DNA of 64,000 bases from Limosilactobacillus fermentum (GTDB lineage Bacteria; Bacillota; Bacilli; Lactobacillales; Lactobacillaceae), in contig NZ_CP040910.1 of NCBI RefSeq assembly GCF_013394085.1, positions 335,950 through 399,949 of the forward strand, given 5' to 3'. The notes beneath the pieces were generated by a model. That model was not told where the DNA came from and did not search any database. It saw nothing but the letters and a program-made list of their open reading frames with translations. The first letter of the stretch is position 1; each line of letters starts with the position of its first letter. Shown one piece after another: positions 8,101 through 17,891 of the stretch. The translations under genes were made by a program, and so were the position numbers.

Positions 8101-8814
8101 ATGCAAAAGTTCTTTACCGTACTTGGTGGGATGGGGACCCTGGCCACCGAAAGTTACATGCGGATTTTAGACCAACGGACGCCAACTAATTGTGACCAGG
8201 ATTACCTCGATTACATCGTAGTTAACCACGCCACGGTACCGGATCGGACCAGTTGGATTTTAGATCACGATCAAGAAAGTCCGGTGCCGGTTTTAGTCGA
8301 AGACGTCAAGCAACAGAGCTTACTGCAACCAGAGTTCTTTGTTTTGATCTGTAACACCGCCCACTACTTTTTTAAGGACTTGCAAGCGGCAACCGAAATT
8401 CCGATCTTAAACATGCTAGAAGAAACGGTTAAGGAGATCAAAAAGATTAAGCCGGATGCTAAAAAGGTGGGGCTGTTAGCCACGCCGGGGACGGTGGAAT
8501 CCGGGATTTACGACCACTACATCCAAGCGGCCGGCTACGAAGAGTTGAAGCCGACCCAAGAGATTTTAGACGCAACCGAAGACCTGATCTACCATGACAT
8601 CAAGGAGGCGGGGCATTCCGATGGTGCCAAGTACCACGAGTTAGTCCGTAAGATGGTGGAAGAACAAGGGGCCGACGTCGTCATTTTGGGCTGCACGGAA
8701 CTATCCTACGCTGAGGAGCTGAACCCGGAAACGACCTACCCGGTGGCCGATTCGCAATCCATCATTGCGGACCGGACCTTAGAGTTGGCCCTCAAGTCGC
8801 AAAAGGGGCGTTAA
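8101..8814 (+). CDS. Aspartate/glutamate racemase family protein
   Basis: A PLP-independent amino-acid racemase using two cysteines as acid/base pair. The 237-aa product has the N-terminal GGMGT motif, the first catalytic cysteine in LICNTAHYF (about residue 84) and the second in ILGCTELSY (about residue 199). D-Asp (or D-Glu) goes into the peptidoglycan cross-bridge in lactobacilli. I prefer ATG 8101 over the in-frame ATG at 8089 because AAGGA (8085-8089) is too close to the latter and homologues begin with a short MKKFFT-like start. Asp rather than Glu specificity is inferred from overall resemblance. Confidence 0.85.
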   Translation: MQKFFTVLGGMGTLATESYMRILDQRTPTNCDQDYLDYIVVNHATVPDRTSWILDHDQESPVPVLVEDVKQQSLLQPEFFVLICNTAHYFFKDLQAATEIPILNMLEETVKEIKKIKPDAKKVGLLATPGTVESGIYDHYIQAAGYEELKPTQEILDATEDLIYHDIKEAGHSDGAKYHELVRKMVEEQGADVVILGCTELSYAEELNPETTYPVADSQSIIADRTLELALKSQKGR

Positions 8815-8830
8815 AACGAGATTAATCAAC

Positions 8831-8888
8831 GGGTAATGGGGAACCGACCACGAAAACGTGAATTTCGGGGCCCCGTTACCCCTTTTTG
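8831..8888 (+). terminator. Terminator after the aspartate racemase gene
   Basis: GGGTAATGGGG (8831-8841) pairs with CCCCGTTACCC (8871-8881), one wobble pair, followed by TTTTT. Confidence 0.7.
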
Positions 8889-8889
8889 T

Positions 8890-8918
8890 TGCCAAATGTT
8901 TGGTAGCCCATATTGACA
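8890..8918 (+). promoter_or_regulatory. Palindrome and -35 element upstream of the GntR gene
   Basis: The 16-nt palindrome TGCCAAATGTTTGGTA (8890-8905) lies 7 bp upstream of a perfect TTGACA (8913-8918). A -10 is less clear (TTGAAT at 8936, or TATTGA at 8934). A palindrome abutting a promoter of a regulator gene fits autoregulation, but the half-site differs from the GTCTAGAC-like operators of known UTRA-type GntR proteins. Confidence 0.4.
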
Positions 8919-8968
8919 GTGTTAAAATGAACATATTGAATTGATTAGCGTAGTAAGGGGGAGCAAGC

Positions 8969-9670
8969 ATGGGATCACCGGTATACATTCAAATTCATAA
9001 CCAACTACGGGAAAACATTGAAGGCGGTAAGTGGCAAGTCGGCGAAAAGATTCCGGCCGAGCGGGAACTGGCGGCCGAGTTTGGGGTCAGCCGCATGACC
9101 CTGCGCCAGGCGATTCAAACCCTTGTTGACGAAGGGGTGTTGGAGCGTCGGGTCGGGTCCGGGACCTTCGTGGCCAGCCGCAAGGTTCAAGAGAAAATGG
9201 CCGGCGTCACCTCCTTTACCGACCTGATGGAGGGGATGGGCAAGGTGCCGTCTAGTAAGACCATTTCCTATCACCTGACCATTCCGTCGCAAAGTGAGAT
9301 GGAAAAGTTACAGTTAAAGGGTGACGAGCAGGTCTTACGGATGGAGCGAATTCGCTACGGGAACGGGATTCCGATCTGCTACGAGGTGGCAACGATTCCC
9401 GCTCAACTAGTGGCGGACTTTTCAAAAGAGGAAGTGACGACGTCTTATTACCGGACCCTGGCTGAGCGCTCGCACCTCTACCCGGGGCACGCCATTCAGA
9501 ACGTTTCGGCAACCAACGCCACCGAAAAGATCGCTGAGTACCTGGATATCAAGCGCGGTGACGCCCTCTTGCGAATGACGCAGATTTCTTATTTGCAGGA
9601 TGGGCGCCCCTTTGAATACGTCCACACCCAGTACGTGGGCAGTCGCTTTGAATTTGTCTTGGAAAAATAA
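8969..9670 (+). CDS. GntR-family (HutC/UTRA) transcriptional regulator
   Basis: A DNA-binding regulator of 233 aa. The N-terminal winged helix (about 1-72) carries the typical GntR text (KIPAERELAAEFGVSRMTLR). Residues about 90-230 form a UTRA ligand-binding domain, ending with the usual F-E-Y-x-H/T segment. HutC-type members sense small metabolites such as sugar phosphates. It is 30 bp upstream of pncB in the same direction, so a link to NAD salvage is possible but unproven. AAGGGGGAG precedes the ATG. Confidence 0.88.
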   Translation: MGSPVYIQIHNQLRENIEGGKWQVGEKIPAERELAAEFGVSRMTLRQAIQTLVDEGVLERRVGSGTFVASRKVQEKMAGVTSFTDLMEGMGKVPSSKTISYHLTIPSQSEMEKLQLKGDEQVLRMERIRYGNGIPICYEVATIPAQLVADFSKEEVTTSYYRTLAERSHLYPGHAIQNVSATNATEKIAEYLDIKRGDALLRMTQISYLQDGRPFEYVHTQYVGSRFEFVLEK

Positions 9671-9700
9671 GGCCAGACTTTAATTTGTGAGGAAAAACAA

Positions 9701-11161
9701 ATGGATTACAACTATCCTGATGATAGCTATACGCTACATACCGACGCATACGAACTCTCGATGATGCAGACCTACTATAAAAAGGGGTTGGCCAACCGGA
9801 AGGCGGTCTTTGAAGCCTTTTTCCGGAAGATGCCCTTTGAAAATGGGTACGCCGTTTTCGCCGGTTTGGAACACATCATCACCTACCTAAAGAACCTCCG
9901 CTTTTCAAAGACGGACATTGACTACCTGAAGACGACCGGGCAGTTTGATGATGACTTTTTGGACTACCTGGCTAACTTCCGGTTTCAAGGGACCCTGCGC
10001 TCGGTAGTTGAAGGGGAGTTGGTCTTTAATCACGAGCCACTCTTACAAGTTGAAGGTACGATTATGGAGGGGACGTTGGTAGAAACGGCCCTGTTAAACA
10101 TCATCAACTACCAAATCATGATTGCTACGAAGGCCGCCCGAATTAAGTCGATCGTCGGCGACCAAACGGTAATGGAGTTTGGCTCGCGGCGGGCCCAGGA
10201 ATTTGACGCAGCCCTGTGGGGAACCCGGGCAGCCTACATTGGCGGGTTTGATTCCACCAGTAACGTCCGGGCCGGTAAGCTCTTTGGCATTCCGATTTCC
10301 GGGACCCACGCCCACGCCCTGGTGCAGACCTACCGGGATGAATACGAAGCCTTCAAGGCCTACGCCGAAACTCACCACGACTGCACCTTCTTGGTTGATA
10401 CCTTTGACACCCTGCGTTCCGGGGTGCCGAATGCCATCCGGGTGGCCAAGGAATTTGGCGACCGGATCAACTTCCAGGGGATCCGGATTGACTCCGGGGA
10501 CATGGCTTACCTGTCCAAGAAGGCCCGGAAAATGCTGGATGAGGCGGGCTTTAAGGACGCCAAGATTGTCTGCTCCAACGGCCTCGACGAAAAGACAATC
10601 CAAAACCTCCAGATGCAGGGGGCAAAAATTGACGTCTGGGGGATTGGCACCAAGCTGATCACCGCTTACGACCAACCAACCCTGGGGGCGGTTTACAAGC
10701 TTACTCTAGTGGAAGACGAAACCGGTAAGATGGTTAACACCATGAAGTTATCCAACAACGTTTCCAAGATGTCCACGCCGGGTAAGCACCAGGTGTGGCG
10801 AATCACCGACCGGGTGGACGGCAAAAGCGAGGGCGATTACGTCACCTTAAGTGGCGAAGATCCGCGCCAACTGGACTCCTTATACATGTTTGACCCGAAC
10901 TATACTTTCTTGCACAAGACGGTTAAGGATTTCGTGGCCCGACCGCTCTTGCAAGACATCTTCGTTGATGGCCAGCTGGTTTACGAGCAGCCAGACTTGG
11001 AGACGATCCGGGCTTCCCGGGCCACCCACTTGGATCGTCTCTGGGACGAATACAAGCGGGACTTAAACCCCGAAGTTTACCCCGTCGACCTCTCCCAAAA
11101 GTGCTACGACAACAAGATGGCAATGATTCAAGAAATCCACGATTACGTCGATAAGATTTAA
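9701..11161 (+). CDS. pncB: Nicotinate phosphoribosyltransferase
   Basis: Converts nicotinate, PRPP and ATP to nicotinate mononucleotide, the entry step of the Preiss-Handler NAD salvage route (EC 6.3.4.21). At 486 aa it has the length of the long Gram-positive form. The phosphohistidine segment is visible in GTHAHALVQ, with the upstream substrate-binding EFGSRRAQ motif. The next gene is nadE, which completes the route after adenylylation, so the pair is a salvage operon in an organism probably unable to make NAD de novo. Confidence 0.95.
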   Translation: MDYNYPDDSYTLHTDAYELSMMQTYYKKGLANRKAVFEAFFRKMPFENGYAVFAGLEHIITYLKNLRFSKTDIDYLKTTGQFDDDFLDYLANFRFQGTLRSVVEGELVFNHEPLLQVEGTIMEGTLVETALLNIINYQIMIATKAARIKSIVGDQTVMEFGSRRAQEFDAALWGTRAAYIGGFDSTSNVRAGKLFGIPISGTHAHALVQTYRDEYEAFKAYAETHHDCTFLVDTFDTLRSGVPNAIRVAKEFGDRINFQGIRIDSGDMAYLSKKARKMLDEAGFKDAKIVCSNGLDEKTIQNLQMQGAKIDVWGIGTKLITAYDQPTLGAVYKLTLVEDETGKMVNTMKLSNNVSKMSTPGKHQVWRITDRVDGKSEGDYVTLSGEDPRQLDSLYMFDPNYTFLHKTVKDFVARPLLQDIFVDGQLVYEQPDLETIRASRATHLDRLWDEYKRDLNPEVYPVDLSQKCYDNKMAMIQEIHDYVDKI

Positions 11162-11177
11162 GAGGAGTAAAGCAAAA

Positions 11178-12008
11178 ATGCGTCAATTGCAAGAACAAAT
11201 TATTGAAGACCTCAAGGTGATCCCCACCATTGATCCGCAGGTTGAGGTACGACGCCGGATCGACTTTTTAAAGGACTACCTCAAGCAAACTAAGATGGCA
11301 ACCCTGGTGCTGGGGATTTCCGGGGGGCAAGATTCCGCCTTGGCGGGGCGCTTGGCCCAACTGGCGGTCGAAGAACTGCGCAAGGAGTCGGGGAGCGAAG
11401 ACTACCAGTTCATCGCCGTTCGCCTGCCCTATGGGGAACAAGCCGACGAATCCGACGCCATGATGGCGATTGACGATTTCATCCACCCGGACCGTGTGGT
11501 TAAGGTCAACATTAAGCCGGCCACTGACGCGATGGTAATGACACTGGAAGCCGCCGGGACTAAGATTTCCGATTTTAACAAGGGGAACATTAAGGCCCGC
11601 GAACGGATGATTGTCCAGTACGCAATTGCCGGGGAATACCACGGGGCGGTAGTCGGGACCGACCACGCCGCCGAAGCCGTAACCGGGTTTTACACCAAGT
11701 ACGGGGATGGGGGTGCCGACGTGACGCCGCTCTCCCAACTCGATAAGCGCCAGGGGCGGGCCCTGTTAGAGTACCTCGGGGCGCCGGAAAAGCTTTACCA
11801 AAAGACCCCAACGGCCGACCTAGAAGAAGACCGGCCGGCCTTACCGGACGAACAAGCCCTGGGGGTAACCTACAAGGATATCGATGACTTCTTGGAGGGC
11901 CGGGAGGTTGACCAAGCCGCGGCCGAAAAGATCGAGGCCTGGTACCAACGGACTGGCCACAAGCGTCACATGCCGGTTGCTCCCTTAGACACGTGGTGGA
12001 AGGATTAA
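11178..12008 (+). CDS. nadE: Ammonia-dependent NAD+ synthetase
   Basis: Amidates deamido-NAD with ammonia and ATP (EC 6.3.1.5). The 276-aa chain has the PP-loop ATP motif [10 protein letters not shown] (about residues 47-56) and lacks an N-terminal glutaminase domain, so it is the ammonia-dependent type. The downstream motif [24 protein letters not shown] is also typical. GAGGAG precedes the ATG 17 bp after pncB. Its 3' end carries the likely ribosome site (AAGGA, 11999-12003) of tex. Confidence 0.95.
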   Translation: MRQLQEQIIEDLKVIPTIDPQVEVRRRIDFLKDYLKQTKMATLVLGISGGQDSALAGRLAQLAVEELRKESGSEDYQFIAVRLPYGEQADESDAMMAIDDFIHPDRVVKVNIKPATDAMVMTLEAAGTKISDFNKGNIKARERMIVQYAIAGEYHGAVVGTDHAAEAVTGFYTKYGDGGADVTPLSQLDKRQGRALLEYLGAPEKLYQKTPTADLEEDRPALPDEQALGVTYKDIDDFLEGREVDQAAAEKIEAWYQRTGHKRHMPVAPLDTWWKD

Positions 12009-12011
12009 AGA

Positions 12012-14189
12012 GTGGAAACAGAAGTACTAACCCGGGTGCAGGCTAAGCTCACCCAATTCAAGGGCGCCCAAGTGCGGGTGGCCCTTGATTTATTAAACGA
12101 TGGCAACACGATCCCCTTTGTCGCTCGGTACCGCAAGGAGGCGACGGGGGCGTTAGACGAAGTGGCCCTACAAACGATTCAAGAACAGGCTAAAAAAGAG
12201 CAGGAACTCTTTGACCGCAAAAACGCCGTGATTAAGTTGATCGAGGCGGCGGGGAAGTTAACGGCACCGCTACAAGAAAAAATTCAGGGCGCCGATGACT
12301 TAGCCACCGTTGAAGACCTGTACTTACCGTACAAGCAAAAACGGCGGACCAAGGCCCAAGTGGCTAAGGAAAACGGTTTGATGCCGTTAGCCAACTGGCT
12401 GCTCAAGTATGAGACCGCGGACCCGAAAACAGAAGCGGCGCACTACGTTAATCAAGAGGTGCCAGACGCTGAGGCGGCCCTGGCCGGCGCGCACGAAATT
12501 CTCGCCGAGGGGATTGCCGAAATGGCGACGGTGCGCAGCTGGTTGCGTAATTACACCACTGAGCACGGCCGGTTAGAAGTCGCCGTCAAAAAGGACGGGG
12601 AGCAACTTGATGAGCGAGGCGTTTACGAGCAGTACTATGACTTTAGCGAGCAGGTTAGCCAGCTTAGCTCCTACCAGATCCTAGCGATCAACCGGGGGGA
12701 AAAGGAGAAAATCCTGCGGGTTAAGGTGGTGGCCGACCCAACCACGGTAATCAACTACCTGAACTTCCGCCTGGTACGTGGCCACCAGCCAAACGCCGCG
12801 ACCGAGTTGGTGGAAGCGGCGGCCAAAGACGCCTACAAGCGCTTTTTGGGACCGGCGATTGAGCGGGAGGTGCGCGCTAAGTTAACCGAAGGGGCCAGCG
12901 CCCGGGCAATCAAGGTCTTTGGGCAAAACCTCTACCACCTTTTGATGCAAGCGCCGTTAAAGGGCCGGGTGGTGTTAGGTTTTGACCCCGCCTACCGGAC
13001 CGGGTGCAAGTTGGCGGTGTTAGATCCCCACGGGAAGGTGGAACAAATTGCCGTCATCTACCCCCACAAACCCGCCCCGGAAGCTAAGCGGGCCCAGGCC
13101 GAAGCGGAGTTTTTGGACCTGGTGGAACGCTACCAGGTTTCGACGGTCGCAATCGGGAACGGGACGGCCAGCCGTGAATCCGAGCAGTTTGTGGCTACGG
13201 CCCTGCAAAAGCTTAGCCGGCCAGTCTACTACGTAATTGTCAATGAAGCCGGGGCGTCGGTCTACTCGGCCTCGCCAGCCGCCAGAGAAGAATTCCCGGA
13301 CCTGACGGTGGAAAAGCGGAGCGCCATTTCAATTGGGCGCCGCCTCCAGGATCCGTTGGCGGAACTGGTTAAGATTGATCCGCAAGCCATTGGGGTCGGC
13401 CAGTACCAACACGACCTCCCGGAAAAGGAGTTAGCGAGTGAGCTCGACGCCGTTGTTGAACGGGCCGTTAACCGGGTGGGGGTTAATTTGAACACCGCTT
13501 CCTACCAGCTACTAACCCGGATTTCGGGGTTGACCAAGACGATTGCCCAAAACATCGTTGCTTACCGCAATGATAACGGCGCCTACACGAACCGGAATCA
13601 GTTAAAAAAGGTTCCCCGCCTCGGGCCCAAGGCCTTTCAACAAGCGGTCGGCTTTTTACGGATCGTCGGTGGGCAAAACCCGCTCGATAACACCGATGTC
13701 CACCCGGAAAGCTACCCGGTGGCCAAGTCAATTTTGGCGGCGGCCGACGTAACGGTGACCGAGCTGGGCACCGAGCAGGCCAACGCCCGGCTGGCTAAGC
13801 TTCAGCCAGCGGACTTCGTGTCCGAAACGGTCGGCTTAGCAACGGTAAAAGACGTGCTAGAGGCCCTGCAAAAGCCGGGGCGGGACCTACGCGACGGGAT
13901 GCCGGCGCCGTTACTGCGTCAGGACGTAATGACGATGGATGACTTAAAGCCCGGCATGCAACTAGAGGGAACGGTGCGCAACGTCGTCGACTTCGGTGCC
14001 TTTGTTGACATCGGGGTTAAACACGATGGCTTAGTCCACCTATCGCGGATGGCTAAGAAGTACCCGAAGGATCCGCACAGCCTACTGGCGGTTGGCGACA
14101 TCGTCACCGTTTGGGTGCACGCCGTTGATAAACAGCGTGACCGGATTCAGTTGACCATGTTGCCACCAAAGAAGGGTGACAATGACTAA
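12012..14189 (+). CDS. tex: Tex-family RNA-binding protein
   Basis: A 725-aa transcription accessory protein of the YqgF-fold/HhH/S1 type. Seen in order: N-terminal helical region with FVARYRKEATG, a YqgF/RuvC-like domain (GFDPAYRTGCKLAVLD, about 320), tandem helix-hairpin-helix motifs (about 490-560) and a C-terminal S1 domain (GTVRNVVDFGAFVDIGVKHDG, about 645-715). Tex proteins bind RNA and the transcription machinery. It starts with GTG three bases after nadE, and its last 8 bases overlap the sprT start. Confidence 0.93.
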   Translation: METEVLTRVQAKLTQFKGAQVRVALDLLNDGNTIPFVARYRKEATGALDEVALQTIQEQAKKEQELFDRKNAVIKLIEAAGKLTAPLQEKIQGADDLATVEDLYLPYKQKRRTKAQVAKENGLMPLANWLLKYETADPKTEAAHYVNQEVPDAEAALAGAHEILAEGIAEMATVRSWLRNYTTEHGRLEVAVKKDGEQLDERGVYEQYYDFSEQVSQLSSYQILAINRGEKEKILRVKVVADPTTVINYLNFRLVRGHQPNAATELVEAAAKDAYKRFLGPAIEREVRAKLTEGASARAIKVFGQNLYHLLMQAPLKGRVVLGFDPAYRTGCKLAVLDPHGKVEQIAVIYPHKPAPEAKRAQAEAEFLDLVERYQVSTVAIGNGTASRESEQFVATALQKLSRPVYYVIVNEAGASVYSASPAAREEFPDLTVEKRSAISIGRRLQDPLAELVKIDPQAIGVGQYQHDLPEKELASELDAVVERAVNRVGVNLNTASYQLLTRISGLTKTIAQNIVAYRNDNGAYTNRNQLKKVPRLGPKAFQQAVGFLRIVGGQNPLDNTDVHPESYPVAKSILAAADVTVTELGTEQANARLAKLQPADFVSETVGLATVKDVLEALQKPGRDLRDGMPAPLLRQDVMTMDDLKPGMQLEGTVRNVVDFGAFVDIGVKHDGLVHLSRMAKKYPKDPHSLLAVGDIVTVWVHAVDKQRDRIQLTMLPPKKGDND

Positions 14190-14637
14190 CCAAGAGCTCC
14201 AGAACCTAGTGGAACGGTGGTCGCAAGAAAGCTTTGGGCGCCCCTTTTTGCACCAAGCGGTCTTTAACCGGCGCTTGAAAACAACCGGGGGCCGCTACCA
14301 CTTGGGTGACCACCACATTGACATCAACCCCTTGATGCTAGAGGAGTACGACCTAGCAACCCTCAAGCAGGTGGTTCTCCATGAGCTATGTCATTACCAT
14401 CTCCACTTAACGGGACGGGGGTTTGGTCACCGCGATCGCGACTTTAAGGCCTTGCTAATGCAGGTAGGGGGGAGCCGGTACGCCCCGCCGACTTCCAAGG
14501 CCCGGCGCCCGGGGGGAGTGGTAGTTCGTTACCGCTACCGGTGCACGGGCTGCGGTCTGATCATCGGGCGCAACCGGCGCTTTAACCTGGCCTGCTTCGT
14601 CTGCCGCCGTTGCGGACACCGCTTTGAAGAAATTTAA
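14182..14637 (+). CDS. SprT-like zinc metalloprotease-fold protein
   Basis: A 151-aa protein with the HELCHYH zinc motif (HExxH) near residue 67 and a C-terminal zinc ribbon formed by CTGC and CRRC pairs. The family is related to Spartan proteases; the bacterial function is unclear. The ATG at 14182 is preferred to the in-frame GTG at 14176 because GAAGGG (14171-14176) lies 5 bp before it. It overlaps tex by 8 bp, so the two are co-translated. Confidence 0.85.
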   Translation: MTNQELQNLVERWSQESFGRPFLHQAVFNRRLKTTGGRYHLGDHHIDINPLMLEEYDLATLKQVVLHELCHYHLHLTGRGFGHRDRDFKALLMQVGGSRYAPPTSKARRPGGVVVRYRYRCTGCGLIIGRNRRFNLACFVCRRCGHRFEEI

Positions 14638-14645
14638 AAAAGTTC

Positions 14646-14674
14646 TTGCTAACAAGTAGTATCTTTGGTAAGAT
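14646..14674 (+). promoter_or_regulatory. Promoter of tRNA-Leu
   Basis: TTGCTA (14646-14651), 17-bp spacer, TAAGAT (14669-14674), 13 bp before the tRNA. Confidence 0.7.
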
Positions 14675-14687
14675 ATTATTTGTTGAT

Positions 14688-14772
14688 GCGGCGGTGGCGG
14701 AACTGGCAGACGCGCAAGATTAAGGATCTTGTGGTCATTGAGACCGTGGAGGTTCGAGTCCTCTTCGCCGCA
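14688..14772 (+). tRNA. tRNA-Leu (anticodon AAG)
   Basis: 85 nt with a long variable arm. Acceptor GCGGCGG (14688-14694) pairs with TCGCCGC (14765-14771), one wobble. The anticodon stem is CAAGA/TCTTG and the 7-base loop TTAAGGA gives AAG, reading CUU (and CUC after A34 deamination by the TadA encoded at 54.8 kb, if it acts on this tRNA). CCA is not encoded. Confidence 0.92.
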
Positions 14773-14780
14773 CTACTTAA

Positions 14781-14809
14781 GGCTCTCGGCAGATGCTGAG
14801 GGCTTTTTT
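14781..14809 (+). terminator. Terminator after tRNA-Leu
   Basis: GCTCTCGGCA and TGCTGAGGGC pair with wobbles, followed by TTTTTT. Confidence 0.75.
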
Positions 14810-14876
14810 GTTTGCCTAACTAATTAAGCTAATAATATTTACTAAACTTTTACCAAAAACCCTTTTAAGTTCTTGC

Positions 14877-14901
14877 TGAAACCGTTATCATTAATGGTAA
14901 C
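14877..14901 (+). promoter_or_regulatory. cre site and overlapping palindrome upstream of lacL
   Basis: TGAAACCGTTATCA (14877-14890) matches the CcpA cre consensus TGWAANCGNTNWCA at every defined position. It overlaps the near-perfect palindrome GTTATCATTAATGGTAAC (14884-14901), which could bind a second, lac-specific regulator. The lacL start is 22 bp downstream, so CcpA binding here should repress lacLM on preferred sugars. A promoter is not clear. Confidence 0.65.
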
Positions 14902-14923
14902 GAACTTAAGGAGGGTTATTTTT

Positions 14924-16804
14924 ATGGAAGCAGAGCTGAAATGGTTGGACGACCCAGAAGTTTTTCGGGTCAATCAACTGCCGGCCCACAGCGATCATCG
15001 CTTTTACCGGGACCAAGAAGAAGCCGCTTTGGAAAAGAGTAGCTACGTTCAGAATTTAAATGGGCGTTGGGGCTTTAAGTTCTCCAAGAACCCAATGGAG
15101 CGCCCCGTCGACTTTTACAAGCTTGATTTTGATCGTAACGACTTTGGTGAGATTGAAGTGCCAAGTGAAATCGAGCTGAGTAACTTTGCCCAGATCAACT
15201 ACACCAACATCACGATGCCTTGGACTGGGAAAATTTACCGCCGGCCTGCCTACACCCTGGGGGATAACAAGGAAGAGGGTTCCTTTAGCCAGGGGCAAGA
15301 CAATACGGTGGGGTCTTACGTGCGCCACTTCACCCTAGCAGAGGGTCTCAAAAACCACGACGTTCACGTGGTCTTTGAAGGGGTTGAACGGGCGATGTAC
15401 GTGTGGTTAAACGGCCACTTTATCGGTTACGCCGAGGATTCCTTTACCCCGTCCGAATTTGATTTAACGCCGTACTTAGTAGATGGCGATAACCTCTTAG
15501 CCGTTGAGGTTTACAAGCACGCTACCTCTTCTTGGATTGAAGACCAAGACATGTTCCGCTTCTCCGGGATCTTCCGCGACGTCAACTTGGTGGCCCAACC
15601 AAGCATCCACGTCCAAGACTTAAAGATCGACGCCCGGGTGGCCGATGACATGAAGACCGGGAGCCTAGGGCTGGTGTTGAAGATGGTTGGCCAACCGGGG
15701 AGCGTTCAGGTTGAAGTCGCCGATCAAACCGGGGCCGCCGTGCTCAACCGCCAGTTAAACGCCGATGGCAACTGGACAATGGCACCAGTCCAACTGGTGG
15801 GGATTCACCTGTGGGATAACCACCATCCGTACCTTTACCAATTAACCCTGACGGTTCGTGACGCTACGGGCCGGGTCGTCGAAGTAATCCCATATCAGTT
15901 TGGCTTCCGCCGGGTTGAAATCGACCAAGACAAGGTGCTGCGTTTAAACGGTAAGCGCCTCATCATCAACGGGGTCAACCGCCACGAGTGGAATTGCCAC
16001 CGGGGCCGGGCGGTGACCATAGAAGACATGCACACCGATTTGGGCATCTTCAAGGAAAATAACATCAACGCCGTGCGGACCAGCCACTACCCAGACCAAA
16101 TTTCGTGGTATTACCTGTGTGACCGGGAAGGCATCTACATGATGGCGGAAAACAACTTGGAAAGCCACGCTACTTGGCAAAAATTTGGCCAAGACGAGCC
16201 GTCATATAACGTGCCAGGGTCGCTTCCCCAGTGGAAAGAGGCCGTTGTCGACCGGGCCCGCAGTAACTACGAAACCTTTAAGAACCACACCGCCATCCTC
16301 TTCTGGTCGGTGGGGAACGAATCCTATGCCGGTGAAGACATTTTAGCCATGAATAACTACTACAAAGAAGTTGATGATACCCGGCCAGTTCACTACGAAG
16401 GGGTCGTGCACACCAAGGAATACCGTGACCAAATTTCCGACTTTGAAAGCTGGATGTACCTACCGCCAAAGGAAGTTGAAGCCTACCTGAAAAAGAACCC
16501 GGACAAACCATTTATCGAGTGTGAGTACATGCACTCGATGGGGAACTCCGTTGGGGGAATGGGTTCATACATCAAACTCTTGGATAAGTACCCGCAGTAC
16601 TGTGGGGGCTTTATTTGGGACTTCGTTGACCAAGCCATTGAAGTGGTCGACCCAGTAACCGGGCAAAAGTCGATGCGCTACGGGGGCGACTTTGATGACC
16701 ACCACGCTGACAATGAATTCTCAGGTGACGGGATTTGCTTTGCTGACCGGACCCCGAAGCCGGCCATGCAGGAGGTGAAATACTACTATGGATTACACAA
16801 ATAA
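14924..16804 (+). CDS. lacL: Beta-galactosidase large subunit LacL (GH2)
   Basis: Hydrolyses lactose and galacto-oligosaccharides (EC 3.2.1.23) together with LacM. The 626-aa chain contains the GH2 sandwich, immunoglobulin-like and TIM-barrel domains. The acid/base glutamate is in [11 protein letters not shown] and the nucleophile in [12 protein letters not shown]. The start at 14924 is supported by AAGGAGGG (14908-14915); an in-frame ATG further upstream lies before the ribosome site. It overlaps lacM by 17 bp, the usual arrangement in lactobacilli where the single-chain LacZ is split in two. Confidence 0.95.
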   Translation: MEAELKWLDDPEVFRVNQLPAHSDHRFYRDQEEAALEKSSYVQNLNGRWGFKFSKNPMERPVDFYKLDFDRNDFGEIEVPSEIELSNFAQINYTNITMPWTGKIYRRPAYTLGDNKEEGSFSQGQDNTVGSYVRHFTLAEGLKNHDVHVVFEGVERAMYVWLNGHFIGYAEDSFTPSEFDLTPYLVDGDNLLAVEVYKHATSSWIEDQDMFRFSGIFRDVNLVAQPSIHVQDLKIDARVADDMKTGSLGLVLKMVGQPGSVQVEVADQTGAAVLNRQLNADGNWTMAPVQLVGIHLWDNHHPYLYQLTLTVRDATGRVVEVIPYQFGFRRVEIDQDKVLRLNGKRLIINGVNRHEWNCHRGRAVTIEDMHTDLGIFKENNINAVRTSHYPDQISWYYLCDREGIYMMAENNLESHATWQKFGQDEPSYNVPGSLPQWKEAVVDRARSNYETFKNHTAILFWSVGNESYAGEDILAMNNYYKEVDDTRPVHYEGVVHTKEYRDQISDFESWMYLPPKEVEAYLKKNPDKPFIECEYMHSMGNSVGGMGSYIKLLDKYPQYCGGFIWDFVDQAIEVVDPVTGQKSMRYGGDFDDHHADNEFSGDGICFADRTPKPAMQEVKYYYGLHK

Positions 16805-17750
16805 GCTGCACGTCGTTTACGACGACAACATCTTAGGACTGGACGGCAAGGACTTTCAGTACCTCTTCTCCTATGAACAAGGGGGGCCGGAATCCTTTAA
16901 GATTAAGGGTAAGGAGTGGCTTTACCGGAGCCCGCGCCCCACTTTTTGGCGGGCAACGACCGATAACGACCGCGGGAACGGCTTCAACGTCTCGTCGGTT
17001 CAATGGTTAGCGGCCGACTATGTTTTGCCGTGCCAAGACATCGCCTTACAAGTCGACGGTAAGGATAAGAAGCTACCGCTAGCACCAAAAACCAACCGCT
17101 ATTCTAACCAAGAATTTGCCAAGAAGGTCAAAATCACCTTTACCTACCAGACCCAGACGGTACCGGCGACGACGGTCCAAGTTTCCTACACGGTCAAGGC
17201 TAGTGGTAAGATCAAGGTCAACGTTCACTACACCGGGGCCCAGTTACCAAGCCTGCCGGTATTGGGTTGGCGGATGATCATGCCGACGCCGGCCACTAGC
17301 TTTGATTACGAAGGGCTATCCGGGGAAACCTACCCGGACCGGATGGCCGGGGGGATCGAGGGAACCTACCACGTGGAAGGGTTGCCGGTGACCCCATACT
17401 TGGTTCCGCAAGAAAACGGGATGCACATGGCCAATAAGTGGGTTCAAATTACCCGCGCCACCACCTTGAACAACGCCGACCCGGATGCGGCACCGTTCCG
17501 CTTGAAGTTTGAGGCCCCTAAGAAGGGAAAGTTAAACTTCTCGTGCTTGCCGTACACCAGCGCGGAATTGGAAAACGCCACCCACCCAGAGGAATTACCA
17601 GCTGCCCACCGGACGGTACTGGTGATTGCCGGTGAAGTGCGGGGGGTCGGGGGGATTGACTCCTGGGGCGCCGACGTGGAAGAAAAGTACCACATTGACG
17701 CCACGGTGGATCACGACTTCTCCTTTAAGATCGTGCCCGAGCTTAACTAA
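16788..17750 (+). CDS. lacM: Beta-galactosidase small subunit LacM
   Basis: 320-aa partner of LacL, corresponding to the C-terminal (domain 5) part of LacZ, which completes the active site of the heterodimer. It shows the typical [17 protein letters not shown] segment near residue 50. It begins within the last codons of lacL behind AGGAGGTG (16769-16776), so translation is coupled and equal amounts are expected. A terminator follows. Confidence 0.95.
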   Translation: MDYTNKLHVVYDDNILGLDGKDFQYLFSYEQGGPESFKIKGKEWLYRSPRPTFWRATTDNDRGNGFNVSSVQWLAADYVLPCQDIALQVDGKDKKLPLAPKTNRYSNQEFAKKVKITFTYQTQTVPATTVQVSYTVKASGKIKVNVHYTGAQLPSLPVLGWRMIMPTPATSFDYEGLSGETYPDRMAGGIEGTYHVEGLPVTPYLVPQENGMHMANKWVQITRATTLNNADPDAAPFRLKFEAPKKGKLNFSCLPYTSAELENATHPEELPAAHRTVLVIAGEVRGVGGIDSWGADVEEKYHIDATVDHDFSFKIVPELN

Positions 17751-17762
17751 ATTCAATAACGG

Positions 17763-17802
17763 AGCCCGTCGTTTACTAAGAAAAGCGGCGGGGCTTTTTA
17801 TT
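17763..17802 (+). terminator. Terminator of lacLM
   Basis: AGCCCGTCGTT and GCGGCGGGGCT form a stem followed by TTTTTA. Confidence 0.75.
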
Positions 17803-17891
17803 GTTTTAATCGGATTTTAATATTTGATCAGCAGTGGCCGGGATTTGGGTGTAAAATTTAAGGCATGTTGATAAAGGAGCGTTAATTAACC

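Noticed and set aside
10094-10675. 193-codon antisense frame within pncB
   Set aside because: Explained by GC-rich codon bias of pncB; no start signal and no recognisable domain.
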